From assembly GCF_030272615.1 (NCBI RefSeq), contig NC_081406.1, forward strand, positions 142,965,041-143,029,040: a stretch of DNA of 64,000 nt. The letters run 5' to 3'. Every line of letters starts with the position of its first letter. The stretch's first letter is position 1. Origin of the DNA: Cryptomeria japonica. Taxonomy: Eukaryota; Streptophyta; Pinopsida; Cupressales; Cupressaceae. The translations under genes and the position numbers were made by a program. Shown piece after piece: positions 48,069 to 60,674 of this stretch. The notes beneath the pieces were generated by a model. The model was not told where the DNA came from. It ran no database searches and saw only the letters and a list, made by a program, of their open reading frames with translations.

Positions 48069-48380
48069 TTTACTTATTTGTATTTGACCATTCCTACATT
48101 TTGGATTAATTTGTAACATTGGAAGTTTAAGAATTATTGCTGCTCTATATTATAAATTATTTCCTAAAGAAAGAGGAGAGAATAACATCTATTCTGAAAA
48201 AAAGAGAATAGGATGATGTACCACCCAAGCTTAGATTAGAAGTCAAAAATTGTATTCATTCTTATGATAGATAAAGTAGTTAGTTAAAGGAGGAGACTCC
48301 CTTTAGAAGAATAGGAGAGATTTAATCTCACATACTATCCTTGGAACCATAATTTTGCAAAATTTTCAACCAACACAAAG

Positions 48381-49264
48381 AAACCCTTAGTGATGGGATC
48401 TCTACCTCAAAAGGAAGAATATCTTCCACACCATACACCAAAGAATAAGGTGTTTCACAAGTTGGTATGCGGATAGACGTGCGATAGGCCTACAAGGCAA
48501 GATTCAACTACACATGCCAATCCTAGCCAAAATCATTGACAACCTTTTTTGATGTCTTAATGATGGTTTTATTGGATGCCTCAACTTGGCCATTACTTTG
48601 TGGATAATATGGAGTTTAGAATCGGTGATGAATATGGAACTTTTCATAGAGTTCTCTGTCATCTTGATTTTTAAATGGATGATCATTATTAGTGACTATG
48701 GAAGGAAGGACTTCATATCGACATATGATATAATTCAAAATGAACTTAGAAAGTTGTGTGCCAGTGATATAGGTCATTGGTATAGCTTCAATCCATTTAG
48801 TGAATTTTTTTTTGTAGTTATGATGAATTTGTGTCCATTTGTAGATGTTAGATGAATCTTGCGTATGAGGTCAAATCCCCACTAAGAAAAGAGCCATGAA
48901 GATATAATAAGTTAAAGCTCTTGTGTTGGCATGTGAATAAAATATCCATGCATCTAACACTTATAGAAATTCTTTGCAAAATTGTGAGCCTCTTTTTCCA
49001 TCCTTGGCCAATAGTATCTAGCTCATACCAAATTTTTGGCTAGGCTTAGACCATTGAAATTGCCCCCACATATACCATCATGAACATTGTGTAAACTTGT
49101 TTGTACTTCATCAGAATCCAAACACCTAAGAAGGGTTTGGTCAAAGAAGCGATGGTAAAGAGTATAACTGATGATCACATATTTAGTTGATTGGTGAGTA
49201 AAGGCTCGATGTTAGTTATGGAAAAGGTTTGGAGGTACAACTTAGGATTTCAGATAGTCATAAA
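48381..49264 (-). pseudogene. E1 integrase, main part
   Basis: From 49264 downwards: YDYLKS, VVPPNLF, STKYVIISYTLYHRFFDQTLLRCLD, then YYWPRMEKEAHNFAKNFYKC with the His-Cys zinc region, and a core segment (WGFDLIRKIHLTSTNGHKFI). Near 48600-48640 comes the segment equivalent to the polyprotein tail. It ends VEIPSLRVSL at about 48385, beside the G target site. The same stretch of C2 (57508-56860) is its clear homologue. Several stops and frame changes; not functional. Confidence 0.75.
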
Positions 49265-50678
49265 TGATGATATGATGAATCAATAATGACTCGGTCAACT
49301 ACTGAGAGGGGGGGTGAATCAGTAGATAGAAAAACAAACAAAAATTTCACCAAACTTAATACCAACTCATAAACAACTTTTGAACTAATCGGTTTAGATA
49401 CTGTATCTAAAACTATAACTGCATTGTCAAGTTTACCAGTTGACTAAAATATCAATATAATAGTGTAATTAGATCTATAACTTAGATACCTTTTATCCAA
49501 AACTTAAAAACACTTACTAACATTAGTAATAGCTCATTTAAGATCACTTCTAGTCATCTAAACATGTCTTAGTGGTTTTACCAGTTAAACATATTAACCA
49601 TATCAAAACATTCACAAAATCATTCACCACTTGACACAATGATTTTTGATGTGGAAACCCAAATGGGAAAAACCACAATGGGGATGAATACCCACAAGTA
49701 TTCTAAACTCTTCTAATGTTTTCCCTATTAGGAGCCAAGCCTTGTTAGAAGCTTTACAAAAATGTCCTGTTAAGAACAGATCCGGTTAAGGACCACCCAG
49801 TTAAGGGATTGACTAAAATACCCCATTAAGAGCAGTACCCTGTTAGGAGTAACCTCAGTAGAGGATTTGAAATCCTAGCTAATGGATCACCTGGTTAGAG
49901 GATTTAGATAGCACCAAGCCTGTTAAAGCTTACCCAGTTAGGATATTTAACTGTTGTAATTGTTAGAGAACAACAAGGTCTTGGTGATCTAGTAATAGCA
50001 CTGCTCTGCTTGATCAGATCCGTTTATGCTCCCATCTGCCTTCAAAACATTCTGCAAATACTTCTTCTGGTTTGACAACAATCATACTACCACACAACCA
50101 AAATTACCAACACTATTACAAAACAACTCATCCACCTTATAAGCAAATACAATAGGTCGGTAACACATCTCAAAACCTAACATCTCATAGAGATTACAAA
50201 CATATCGGTTCAAACATGACCATTGGATTACATAGTAATCATCTGCACATTGTTCTAAACAACCTCAACTGCTCTTGGATCACCGCTCATCGAATTTTGT
50301 AACTCATCACGCAGTTTCCACTTCATGCTACGCACTTGCTCATTCCCAAGATAAAGAATTGTCTTCACATGCTAAAATCACTTTGAAACTTACCACGTGC
50401 AACATGCATACATGTGATAATCATCTCCGATCACCATTCAATCATATATCAACACAGCCAATTCTCCAAGATCCATCGGTTAGGGTTTATGATATCAATA
50501 GGTTAGGGTTATCAGTTAATCACTCTACTTGAAATACCAATACTAGTTTCCAACACTGCTCCACTACCTGTTGCATAACTACATCACTACTGGTTGTAAT
50601 ACAACTCCATTACTAGTTACTATTGACATCAATGACAATATTATACTTCATTAATACAATTTTCATGCAATGCCAACA
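49265..50678 (-). mobile_element. Solo LTR H, minus-strand copia type
   Basis: The right end is aatgccaaca at 50678, as in the LTRs of element B. The left edge is taken as tgatgatatg at 49265 because ataaa (49260-49264) and acaaa (50679-50683) then form a 5-bp duplication with one C/T change. It carries the G-tract hairpin at 49299-49325. E1 protein text runs on across the insertion. No PBS or coding region, so a solo LTR of about 1.4 kb. Confidence 0.7.
49299..49325 (-). other. LTR-end hairpin of H (7-bp perfect stem)
   Basis: ctactga (49299-49305) pairs with tcagtag (49319-49325) around a G-tract loop. Confidence 0.7.
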
Positions 50679-50683
50679 ACAAA

Positions 50684-52702
50684 TGTCCTTATACCATGGA
50701 AAATTAGGACCAACAATTACACATACCAGATCTAACTAAGGGATCTCAAAAGATGGGATTAATAACTGCTCTATCAAAAACTCACACCTTTCAACATTCT
50801 AAGGCATATCTAACATGGAAGCAATTTTTTTCATTGTATCTATTGATTTATTTTGAAGCCTTGGAACTCAACTAAATCAAATGACTAAGAAATTTTCTTT
50901 TAAAAATTCAACTAATTGCTTATAGGGGATGAGCTTTTTATCTTTTGTATCATAATCATCATTGACTTGTCAAATCACAAGTTGATAATCCTTGTAGACT
51001 TGAAGGTGTGTGATGTGCCATTGAATCGCTATTCAAAGTTGTGTTACCAAAGCGTATGGATACTCTACAATGTTGTTTATACAATCAAAAGTGATTCTAT
51101 AAAACTTTGGAATAACATCGCCTTGAGGGGTCATAAATAGTATTCATGCTCCTGAATTAAACCTTGTATGTGATCCATCAAAATATAACTGCTATGTATC
51201 AGAAATTGTTGTTGAAAAGACAAACTCATTAGGAAAATCAGTCAATAATGGGTGATCGTCTTGAACAGGTGCATCTATGAGTTGATCAACTATAACTTAT
51301 CCTTCAATTGCCTTTCTATCAGTATACTCAATATAAAACTAGCTTAGAATCATTACCCATTTTGCTAACTGGCCAACAAGGGCTACTTTATTTAGTAGGT
51401 ACTTTAGTGGATCAATTTTGGTTACCCGTAATATTTTGTGGTTCAACATGTAGTGTCAAAGTTTTTGTACTACAAAGACTATGACTAGGCATGCTCGCTC
51501 AATGGTGGAATAGTTCAATTCATAGTCGAGCAATGTTTTGCTGGTGTAATAAAGTTCTCTCTCCTTTCCTTCTTTGTCATGCTGTGCTAAGAGAGCTTCC
51601 AATGCTATAACATTGGCTGAGATATACAAAATGAAAGGTTTTCCTTCAATAGACAACATTAAAACTAGTAGTGACAAGAGATAATCTTTGAGTTGATGGA
51701 ATTCTCATTGGCATTGCTCTATCCATTTGAAAGCTACCCCTTTGTGAAGAAGGTGTTAAAATTGGTGACACTTGTTAGCCAACTGTGTTATAAATATTTG
51801 AATTGATTACAATTTTCCTTGAAGTCTTATCAATTGATGAAGATTTGTAGGTAGAGGCATATCCGTAATTGCTTTTACTTTTGTCGGATCCATTTTGATG
51901 CCTTTGTGAGAGATGATGTTTCCTAGTAAATTTTCTGATGTAACCCCAAAAACACACTTCTTTGGGTTTAGTCTAAGCTTATATTCCTCTATTATATCAA
52001 ATATTAGGGCCAAGATGCCAAGGTGACTGTCTCTAGTAACTTATTTACACAACAATTCATCAACATAGTCCTCCATCAATGTGTGCATAAAGTCATGAAA
52101 TAGTATTGTCATGACTCATTGACATGTTGCCCCTACATTTTTGAGACAAAAAGGAATCACATTCCAGTTCATATATGCAATGTTGTACTTGTCTTTGGAA
52201 TCACATTCGCAATGGTACAAAACCCAACCCCAAAGTTCTATGTCTCATTTCATGTATGATTGACTCTATTGTTTTTTGTTTGGACCCAAACCACTATGTC
52301 CATCATATTCTTTTTTCTGCATTATGGTGGAACCTTTGCCATATTGTTCCATTGGTAACTTCACAGGTCGTACGTCTGCTTCATCCTTGTAGAGCTAATC
52401 TGACATATTTGCATCAAGAGTTTCTTTTTTCAATTCTCCTAATTTTGTAAATGTGGTGGGGGGTTGATATTGGATGATAGTCAAAGGTTATTTAACATCC
52501 TTGATCTTGGATCTTCATCTTGTCCTTGATTGATTCCAACTATTCTTAAGGATCCACATATTTGGAGTTGTCAAAGGAAGGTACTTCTCTGTTTACTGGT
52601 ACTTGTTGTTCCAAAGTATTATTTAGGTTGGCACAAAACTGGAAAGGATTTAGATCTCCCAAAATTGTTATCTTAGTCCCACTAAATGAGAACTTCAAAC
52701 AT
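50684..52702 (-). pseudogene. pol: E1 reverse transcriptase and RNase H relic
   Basis: From 52700 down: a protease-RT linker (NREVPSFDNSKYV near 52580), then NIAYMNWNVIPFCLKNVGAT at about 52170 and the catalytic block MEDYVDELL at about 52060, where the second Asp of YVDD is Glu. The thumb region follows with LNPKKCVFGV and GIKMDPTKVKAI. RNase H text includes FILYISANVIALEALLAQHD (about 51640-51580), YYTSKTLLDYELNYSTIE, LYFDGSHTRFNSGA near 51165 and a second Tat-type RNase H part to 50700. Many stops. It reads into the integrase after solo LTR H. Confidence 0.78.
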
Positions 52703-53821
52703 TGATGATAGGTAGTGTGTCAACTTGAATTTCATCTTCAAAATACTACCTGCAGCATATTAGTTTCACAAAATACAAAGGAAATACTACAGGAAATCCA
52801 AACTCAACTAATGAAACTGCATGAAATGAATATAAAATGAAAACATTATTACCTTCATGATTTAAGTCTCATTGTGTCCTAACTCCACTATTCCAAGTTG
52901 CAGATGATTTGCTCTCAGACAAGCACTGGTAGATTCCAAGATGGCATATGAAGATTGGACTGATAGTTAACTGATACTATGATAATGCAAATGATATTAA
53001 GCTAAAATGATATGAAAATGATTTATGCTCAAAACTCTAAAATGCTATTTGCTTCAAACTCAAACTCACAGATGCAAGATGAAGACTCCTATATTACTAT
53101 ATGATTAGCTATTAGTTTATTTTTCTTTTAGTCTATTGGTTTCAAAAAGGCTTAGGAGACCTCTTTTTATAGATTTTTGAGTGCATGAGCTTAGGTGCTA
53201 GAGATCAGTGGTCATGATCAGATCTTGCAGATTGGATGGCTATGAGCATGAAGCTGAAGGTTGAGAGAAAGGGGGAAGGAGAAGACGAGTGTCACTCATC
53301 TCACCTTGACTGAGGGGAAGACTTGAGAGAATATAGGATAGTTGGAGAAGATGTAGGAATGAGAGGACAAGTGGACTCAAGTCCTCCTAAGATATAGGGA
53401 TGTTAGAGAGAATATAGAAGAAGGTTAGGAAATATGTGTACGTACACAATATTTCATTTATTTTGGAAGTTGGAGATAAGTGGCTAATAAATGATTTTAT
53501 TTTATTTTATTGAATTAATTTAGCCACATGATGGATGAGCTGGCAAAGGAAAGATGAAGTGGAGATGGAAGATGCGTTGGAAATGGGATTTAAATAATTA
53601 AGAAATTATTTAATATTTGAGACTATAGGATAGAATAATAACCATTAAATATTAGATATTTAATTGATTGATTAGAAGAAAAGGATAAATGAATTAATAG
53701 AAGGACATGAAATGAATTAAATAAATTGATCTTTAAAGATTATCTATTTAATAGAAGATTAAATATGAAATAAATATAAAATATTTATTTAATTGCTCAT
53801 AGCCATTTTTATGTGTATACA
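52703..53821 (-). repeat. 3' LTR of element C2 (left edge approximate)
   Basis: The right edge, tgtataca at 53821 next to the reversed polypurine tract, is clear. The left edge, tgatgatagg at 52703, is inferred from where E1 protein text ends and from similarity to the E1 LTR edge. Confidence 0.5.
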
Positions 53822-53837
53822 TTTTGCCCCTCTTTGA
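53822..53837 (-). other. Polypurine tract of C2
   Basis: + strand ttttgcccctctttga, reversed TCAAAGAGGGGCAAAA, directly precedes the LTR. Same position and near-same sequence as in E1. Confidence 0.7.
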
Positions 53838-56484
53838 AATGATGTTGAGACAACATTGTTTCAAAGATTAAATCAAGTCTTGATAATGCGCTTGGTGGAT
53901 ATAAAAATCTTGACTGTGTGCCCCCTCGGTAGATTGATTGTGAAATTATTGAAAAATTTGGATTGAACGATTGATCTCACGATAATTGATTGAAATTTCT
54001 ACAACTTTGGTTGATGAAAATGTCCGCTCTTTGATTACTTTGATATTTTTCTTGATTTGATGATTGATAGAATTTGATTGATCTCATGATCGATGAGGGT
54101 CAATGATATAAACTCGAAGCTTTTATGATTTGATAGGATAGAGTTTGATTGATGAACATTTGATTGACTTCATGATTGATGAATTCCAATGATGTAAACT
54201 CAAGATTGGATAGACTAGATGCATAACCTCATGATGAATGAGCGTCACTAATATGTGGTCAAAGAGATTTATGGAAATCTCAAGTGAGAGAATAGGATAC
54301 CTGATTGATTGATAAAAGTGATTGATTGGATCAAGAAATGACATTTTGTTGATATCATCTTGCAAGAGGATCTAAATGTATTTATTCATCCAGGGGGAGC
54401 AGGAGGATCAATGAGGCCTACAACATCTGAAAAAGAGTGGTGCTCTTCGTCCTAGTTGACATATTGATATGAGACATTGATTTGTATCATGGGACATTGT
54501 ATTTTATTGATTATTTCTTTGATATCATTGTATACTTGGGTTGTTTATTTTTTTATGATGATATGAAGACATGGACCCTATATGATGTTGATGATTCATG
54601 ATTTATTATGCATGCTACTCTATATGATGATGATCTATATGCATGTTTTGATGATCTTTTCTTTCCTTTATTTTCATGATGATGATGTTATATATTATGC
54701 AATGGTGATAAAATGAAAATGCATTTGATTTTTGATTTTGATGATTATGGATGCACTTTAATGGTTACTAATTTCAATGATATTCTTTACTTAAATGATG
54801 CGAATACAATGATCTATATGAGAATGTTTCTAATGATTACGCATGCTAATTAATGTTGATTTTTAATGTGTATGCATATGAAATGATCTACATGAAATGT
54901 ATTTGATTTTAAGTTTGATGATTTAAATTTTAATGATGATCAAACTTATGTGATGGATTCTTATATGTAATGCTTATGATTATAATGAATGAATCTAAGT
55001 GCAAAGATGCAACTAAATGACTTTAATGGATAAAAATGAACTAAAATGATAATGATCCTCATGTAAAATAAAAATTATTATATACTACATGATTTATGAA
55101 ATGCACTTAATGGAATGCAAACTAATGCAATGCAAATGAAAAATGCAAACCTAATGAAATGAATGAACCTAAAATGATCAAATGCAATTTTTTTTCATTT
55201 GTCCAAGTATACTCAATCTTTATTTATGATTGTTGATCTGTGAATGGAATGAAATGCTTATAATGCAACTAACAATGAATGATAATAATGCGGATGAATA
55301 ATGAGCTAATCTAAAATGATCTAACTAAAATGATACTTCCATTCTTCATATGTTGTCTTATAATAGTGCTTGATTTCATCATTGAGATTTTTAAATGTTG
55401 TAAGAAAATACAAACAACTTGACATAATGATTCAAGCTGACCTGAGTATTTCTTACATGGATTTTGATATAGAAAGTTTATACAAGCAACTTAATATGAT
55501 GAATCAAGTTGACCTGAGTATTTCTTGTAGAACAGACAAGGATTACCCCCCTTTAAGCATGACTCAGAACGTCCTCCTTGATCTTTTGTCGATCGTATCC
55601 TTAGCCAAGTACATACCTTAATAAGAGATAAACCACATACAACAAACAAAGAAAATAATCATGCCCATCATAGCTTCTCTAGTCATTGACATCCTTGAGT
55701 CACATAGAGTACATGATTAGCAATAAAATCAAGATATAAACACTGAATCTTGTATGTCATTCACATGTTCTCATGGTCATTAAGTAATATAATCATCTTG
55801 ATGAATGATCTTTGATAATATTTCATATCTTGCTGGTTGATTCCTCATTTTGTGAGTTTCATGATTCAGTTGTTACAAAATGCCTTCATCTCTGTTGCTT
55901 TATTTCTTGTTATCTCTTTCAAAACCCTAGATGTTTTTGGTTTTTCTAAGTTTCCCAAATCTTTTGGATTTTCAAAGATTCAAAAGATCACCTTAGCAAA
56001 AATAAAACTTTATTATGGATTTACAAAAAATGATCCAAACCATGATGGGATACAAATGCAGATATGACTGATTCTGATAAAGTCTAAGATAGTGACTACG
56101 ACAAGTATGTCAAAGATTGATAATTGTTGGTAAGCTACATATTCTTGCTAATGGTTCAAAAAAATGAAAGTGAAAGATGAAATGGATAGGCTCGGATAAA
56201 TGGAAGCAATAGATGCAAATAGGATGGAGAGATGGGATAGGATGGAGTGAATAGGTATGCAAAGCGATCTCATAGATGGAAGAACTCGCTTTTTAGATAG
56301 CACCTATTTACTAGGTTTTCACTGTCTAAAGTTATTGCATTTTTTCCATATTTTGATTTTTTTTTCTATTTTCACTATTTTATGGTTTTTAGGGATTTTT
56401 TGCCTTTCTGATTTTTACCGATTTCTTCAGGACTTTATATGCTTTTTACTGATTTTAAAAAAAAAAAATTCAGGACTTTATATC
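53838..56484 (-). other. 3' spacer of C2, low complexity, with small duplications
   Basis: No gene. 54480-55320 is rich in tgatgat, aatgcaa and aatgaaat words. A 47-bp segment is duplicated (55409-55455 and 55481-55527, both containing tgacctgagtatttctt). At 56299 and 56400-56480 it carries the aggttttcact and caggacttta motifs also found in the E1 spacer. Confidence 0.55.
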
Positions 56485-58110
56485 TCAAACATAGAATTTC
56501 TTGAGATGGATGGAATTGATAGGTTCATCAAACCAATCACCTTTAGGGGTAGATAACTGGTATTCTCTTGAGCCATATGCTGCTACTATGACAAAAGGAC
56601 CTAACTAATTTGGTTCAAATTTACCCTTCTTTTCTCAGTCTTGCTAATTTCTCGGATTCTCCCTTAGAACTATATCTCTAATATGAAAAATGTGTGGCTT
56701 GACTCTATGATTATAACTTCTTGCCATTCTCTATTGATATGCCTTCAAATGATCTATTGCATTTTGGCGACGTTCTCAAATCAACTCAAGTTATTGAATT
56801 CTAGAGACGTTTTGTTCTTCTTCTTGTATAAGACCTTTCAAAGAAACTTGTAGAGAAGGTATCTCTACTTCTATTGGTAATATGGCTTCTGATCCATAGA
56901 CTATGCAATATGGAGTTGCTCTCGTTGGTGTATAGAAGTTGGTTTGGTATGCTTAAAGAGAAAGATTTAGCTGAATGTGCCAGTCTTTACCAGCTTCATT
57001 GACTATTTTCTTCAAGATTTTCAAGATTATTTTATTTGATGCCTCAGCTTGACCATTTCCTTGTGGATAATATGGTGTAGAGAACCTATGTTGGATACAA
57101 AATTATTCACATAGTTCCTTCACATCTTGATTCTTAAATGGTCATCCATTATCAGTGCTAATGGTCATAGGGACTCCATAGCGACAGATTATATAATTCA
57201 ACATGAATGATGATATTTGTTTTGCTATCACTTTTCTCAAAGGTGTTGCTTCAATCCATTTAGTGAAATACTTAATAGCAGTCAAAATGAACTTATATCC
57301 ATTAGAGGAAGAAGGGTTTATCTTACCTACCAAATCAAGACCCCATTGGGAGAATGGCCATGATCCTTCCATAGGATGCAATTCTTGTGTTGGTGTGTGG
57401 ATGAGATTCCCATGGATCTGGCATTGTTTGCATTTCTTGGCATATGTGAATGAATCTCTCTCCATAGTAGGCCAATAGTAACCCATAGGAATAATTTTAT
57501 TATCCAACGTTAATCCACTTGAGTGTGTGCCACAAACACTAGCATGAACTTCATTAAGAACTTTCTTAGATTCTTCTTATTCGAGACATCTCAATAGAGT
57601 GATATCTAGACCTCACCTATATAAGTTATCAGCAATAATAGTATAGCGGGATGACTAACTGATACAATTTCTTCTTTGATTGTAGGATGGGTCAGGAGGA
57701 AGGATAATCTCTTTTTAGTATTGATAAGTTTGGTCGTATAAGGATTGATCGGTTCTAGATATATAGCGAATCATGTGGGTATGCTGGGATTCAATAGTAG
57801 GTTTCAAGATATCTTCCACCATGAATTCATAATGTTGTTGATTCTCTTGATTCTACAAAAGAGATGCTATTGTAGCCATTGCATTTGCTGCTTTATTCTC
57901 ATTTCTTGGGATTTGAATGAATGATACTTCTTCAAAGTGTTCTTTAAACTCTTCTACCAATCATTTGTAGGGCATGAGCTTGTCATCCTTAGTTTGATAA
58001 TAATAATTTATTTGGTTGATTATAAGTTGTGAATCACCATAAACATGTAATTCCAATGTTTCTAACAGTTTCTTGCATATTTGGAGGAGTTAAGTTAGGA
58101 TTTAGTGATT
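56485..58110 (-). pseudogene. pol: C2 RNase H (Tat second domain) and integrase relic
   Basis: From about 58050 down: LHVYGDSQLIINQINYYYQT, then EHFEEVSFIQIPRNENKAAN. Integrase: YYWPTMERDSFTYAKKCKQC (HHCC region, about 57440), WPFSQWGLDLVGKINPSSSN with catalytic Asp near 57340, KYFTKWIEATPLRK, YGVPMTISTDNG with the second Asp near 57145, then FSTPYYPQGNGQAEASNK with the catalytic Glu near 57050. The tail is KGKFEPN.LGPFVIVAAYGSRE, ending IHLKKFYV and a TGA at 56485-56487. The 57507-57142 segment is open for 121 codons; elsewhere scattered stops interrupt. All three catalytic residues appear kept. Confidence 0.83.
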
Positions 58111-59052
58111 TCTTTTCTAGCTTTTTGAAAAGTGGGTTAAAAAGAACTCATGTTTCCTTTTGGGTAAAAAGAACTTCATTTTTCAATTTGCTGTTCTAAA
58201 AAGTACCTCACTTTGTTTGGGCTCTAAAAATAATCACACTTGTAAGGTAAAAAGAATAAGAATTCAAACATTTACTTTCTTGCAAAGTTGGGATTCACAC
58301 CTCAAATTTTGGGTTCTAAAAACAACAACAATCTTTCATTTTATTGCAAAGGTAAAAAGAACAATCAATCTTATTTTTTTGCAAGTTAAAAGAACAATCA
58401 ACTTGTCCAGTCTTACAAAGAAAGTTACTTTTTGCAATGATTTTCATTTTGTTGACCAGGATTTACAATTCCTAGTTTAGAAAATCATTTGCTATGTGGG
58501 GCTAAAATAAACACAATGCTTGTTGGAGCAATATCTCCAAATAGAGGATATATCACATTGCTATGGAAGTTAAAAAGAACACTTATACTCTATGTCTTGA
58601 AAGTGGTAGGCATATTCTCTCCCCTTAATTAGCTAACCAAAAAGCCAAACCCACTCTTTTATGCTTTCTTTACTTTCAAGCAATTAAATCATTTAGAGGG
58701 CCTGCCTTCCTGAAGCCTTGAGGGGGATAGTGAGAAGGGTACGACCCAAGCGGGTAATGACTTTATCCCCAAGTTTACCAACTCACTATAATCAAATGTG
58801 GAGGCTAATGAAAATATGCTCAAATGGAAGTGTGTATTTGATAGCCTTCCCCTAGTATCCTTGTGATGCGAAAAGCCTTTGTTCTAAAGGTTTGGAAGCC
58901 TCTGAATTGAGTTTATCATTTTACATGCCAAACAAAATCCTTACTATGAACCATAGAAGTAGAAGCTTTTAGCTAAGTTAGTTGACATACATTGGCAATA
59001 TCATAGTTGAAGGGTGGGGAAGAATCCACCCCCAAGATTATTCACCATATAT
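58111..59052. other. Unassigned stretch with repeated gtaaaaagaac words
   Basis: 58120-58580 contains at least eight variants of gttaaaaagaac or gttctaaaaa, loosely periodic. 58680-58800 has a GC-richer patch. No coding domain. It separates C2 pol from the LTR of D and may be part of another element. Confidence 0.45.
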
Positions 59053-60293
59053 TGTTAAACAATTCAAATAACCAGAAGACAACTGAGAGGGGGGGTCTGA
59101 ATCAGTTGTCTCAAATTACCGGAACTATTAGAAATTAAGACAATAATACTAAAACCCCAAAAAATAATATTGTAATTCTTAAACCAAATACTAGAATAGC
59201 AGTTAAACCAATTAAGCATAAACAATAATCATAAAATAAAATCCATCCACATGACACCAAGATTTGTACGTGGAAAACCTGGTAAAGGGAAAAACCACAG
59301 TGGGAAGCCTACCCATAGTCAGATAATACTTCTCTAGTAAGTATGTGAATTACAATTGAGGGGTCTACACTTGCAGAAGGCCAATAGCCTATAGCACACT
59401 TCTTATTACAAAAGGAGCCTCACTGACTACATAGAAATCCAAACTACAATCCAGAGAAGTGTTGAACTACAAAAGATAGCATCTCCTATGCTTGAGTACA
59501 ATTCTGGTTAAGCTCAATACCAGAGGACTAAATCCTCTTACATAAACCCAATTCGATCTCCAATGATCAACCAACTCCTTTTCCTGAATGATATTACATT
59601 ATTCGCACATTACATTCCTTGACCATGACCTCTAACCATAACCATGATGATCTAAAATGAGATCTTACATCTATATATACAAACCCTTGACCATAAACAA
59701 TTATGTCGGTCACCAAATAATAAACCAATTACATAAATACAAACCATGTCAGTCTAAGGCCAAATAAATAATATCCAACGCATAAGACATCCCAGAAATA
59801 CATCAAGAGGTCCAATCCACACATTACTTTAAAGCTGGTCCATAACCTAGATTAACCGAGACCCAGTATAGGTCCACACACTACAACAATGATCTCCATC
59901 CACTAAGTCTTGAACATGATCACCAACAACATCCTGAAACTCCACCAAAATTTGCACCAACACCACTTATGCAATTCATCAAAGATCTTCATCAAAAGCT
60001 CTACTAGTGAAACCCTCGCCAGAACCAGAAACTAAGCTTCTAAGAAAATAGGATAGCATCTGATCATCAAACCAAAACCAACTGACCAAATATGAACATG
60101 AGTATCATGAACAAGCCAATTCCATCACCAAATCATACCAGAGCCTATCAAATCATGCTAGATTCAGATTAACCAGAAACCACTCAACCTACCAGGACTA
60201 GAAGGGTGCTGGTAAAGCATCCAAATAGCTAGTGTTGGTATCAATGACAAAACAGCAATGCAACACATAATCAATTCCACCAAATGGCTAAAA
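59053..60293 (-). repeat. 3' LTR of element D
   Basis: The + strand edge is tgttaaacaattc at 59053. The other edge is next to the polypurine tract, where the LTR start reads TTTTAGCC (TG mutated), so it is placed by analogy with A and B. It contains the best stem of the hairpin set (59077-59111). Confidence 0.7.
59077..59111 (-). other. LTR-end hairpin of D (10-bp perfect stem)
   Basis: agacaactga (59077-59086) pairs perfectly with tcagttgtct (59102-59111). The loop holds the G tract with an extra tct insertion. Confidence 0.8.
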
Positions 60294-60597
60294 ATTTCCC
60301 CCTTTGGCATTGATGGCAACACTAGATGTGAAAAACTTTTAAGTACCAAGAAATGCCAAACAAGTCTCCCCCAATGGAAGACAACCAACAATCTCTCACA
60401 TACAGCTCATGAATGTCAATATCTCTCCCTTTTACTTTTGTTATTAATATATCTCCCCCTTTGAATTTTTCTTTTTCTTTCTTTGTCTTTTTCACATCAA
60501 TATCTCTCCCCCTTTGACATCAATGCCATAAGTCTAACAAAAATATGAAAGTAAAAACATAAACCACTGAATCGCAAAGATGACTACTCCCCCTAAG
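60294..60597 (-). other. Multiple polypurine tracts of element D
   Basis: Reversed AAAGGGGGA-type tracts at 60295-60307 (next to the LTR), 60365-60373, 60451-60463, 60504-60515 and 60587-60597. Two carry the same neighbouring word, cattgatg or catcaatg. Repeated tracts before the 3' LTR are a known Sirevirus trait. No env-like ORF fits between RNase H and the LTR. Confidence 0.7.
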
Positions 60598-60674
60598 TAG
60601 TAGCATCCCACATTAGTGCCAAAATGAATGGTATTTCTGATAATGCATGCTGGATTGATAGCAAACTGCACCAG

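Larger units (their letters stand above)
39519..48375 (+). mobile_element. Element G: long gypsy-type solo LTR, itself split by F
   Basis: It starts TGTTGTCATC at 39519 and ends ttttcaaccaaca at 48375, with a perfect 5-bp target duplication caaag (39514-39518 and 48376-48380). Without F it measures about 2.15 kb, and no second copy of its ends was found, hence a solo LTR. It contains the palindrome array broken by F, a TATA-like ctatatatatgcgg at 47435-47448, and a periodic gactttgtgc word downstream of that. The TATA position favours the + orientation. Confidence 0.8.
35981..52702 (-). mobile_element. Element E1: Tat-type Ty3/gypsy remains, split by G and H
   Basis: Minus-strand pieces in coding order: protease-RT linker, RT and RNase H (52702-50684), integrase (49264-48381 and 39513-39158), 3' spacer, polypurine tract and 3' LTR (37365-35981). 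The protein reading resumes in register across both insertions: at H the text passes from NFPWYKDI to YDYLKS.VVPPNLF, and at G from VEIPSLRVSL to the integrase tail. This shows one element. RNase H before integrase and a long 3' non-coding spacer fit the Tat lineage. Its gag and 5' LTR are absent from the window; C2 begins where they would be expected. All coding is broken. Confidence 0.75.
52703..58110 (-). mobile_element. Element C2: second Tat-type gypsy element, 3' part
   Basis: It comprises the 3' LTR (52703-53821), polypurine tract, 3' spacer with repeats, and RNase H-integrase (58110-56485). RT and everything upstream are missing: at about 58110 the reading stops, and unrelated sequence and element D follow. 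It has the same orientation and layout as E1. The join at 52703, in E1's protease-RT region, suggests C2 inserted into E1, or that the two recombined. Confidence 0.7.

Noticed and set aside
51807-52013. The two overlapping minus frames (51775-51957 and 51807-52013) as separate genes
   Set aside because: They cover the same RT thumb region of E1 in two frames; only the one reading LNPKKCVFGV is real.
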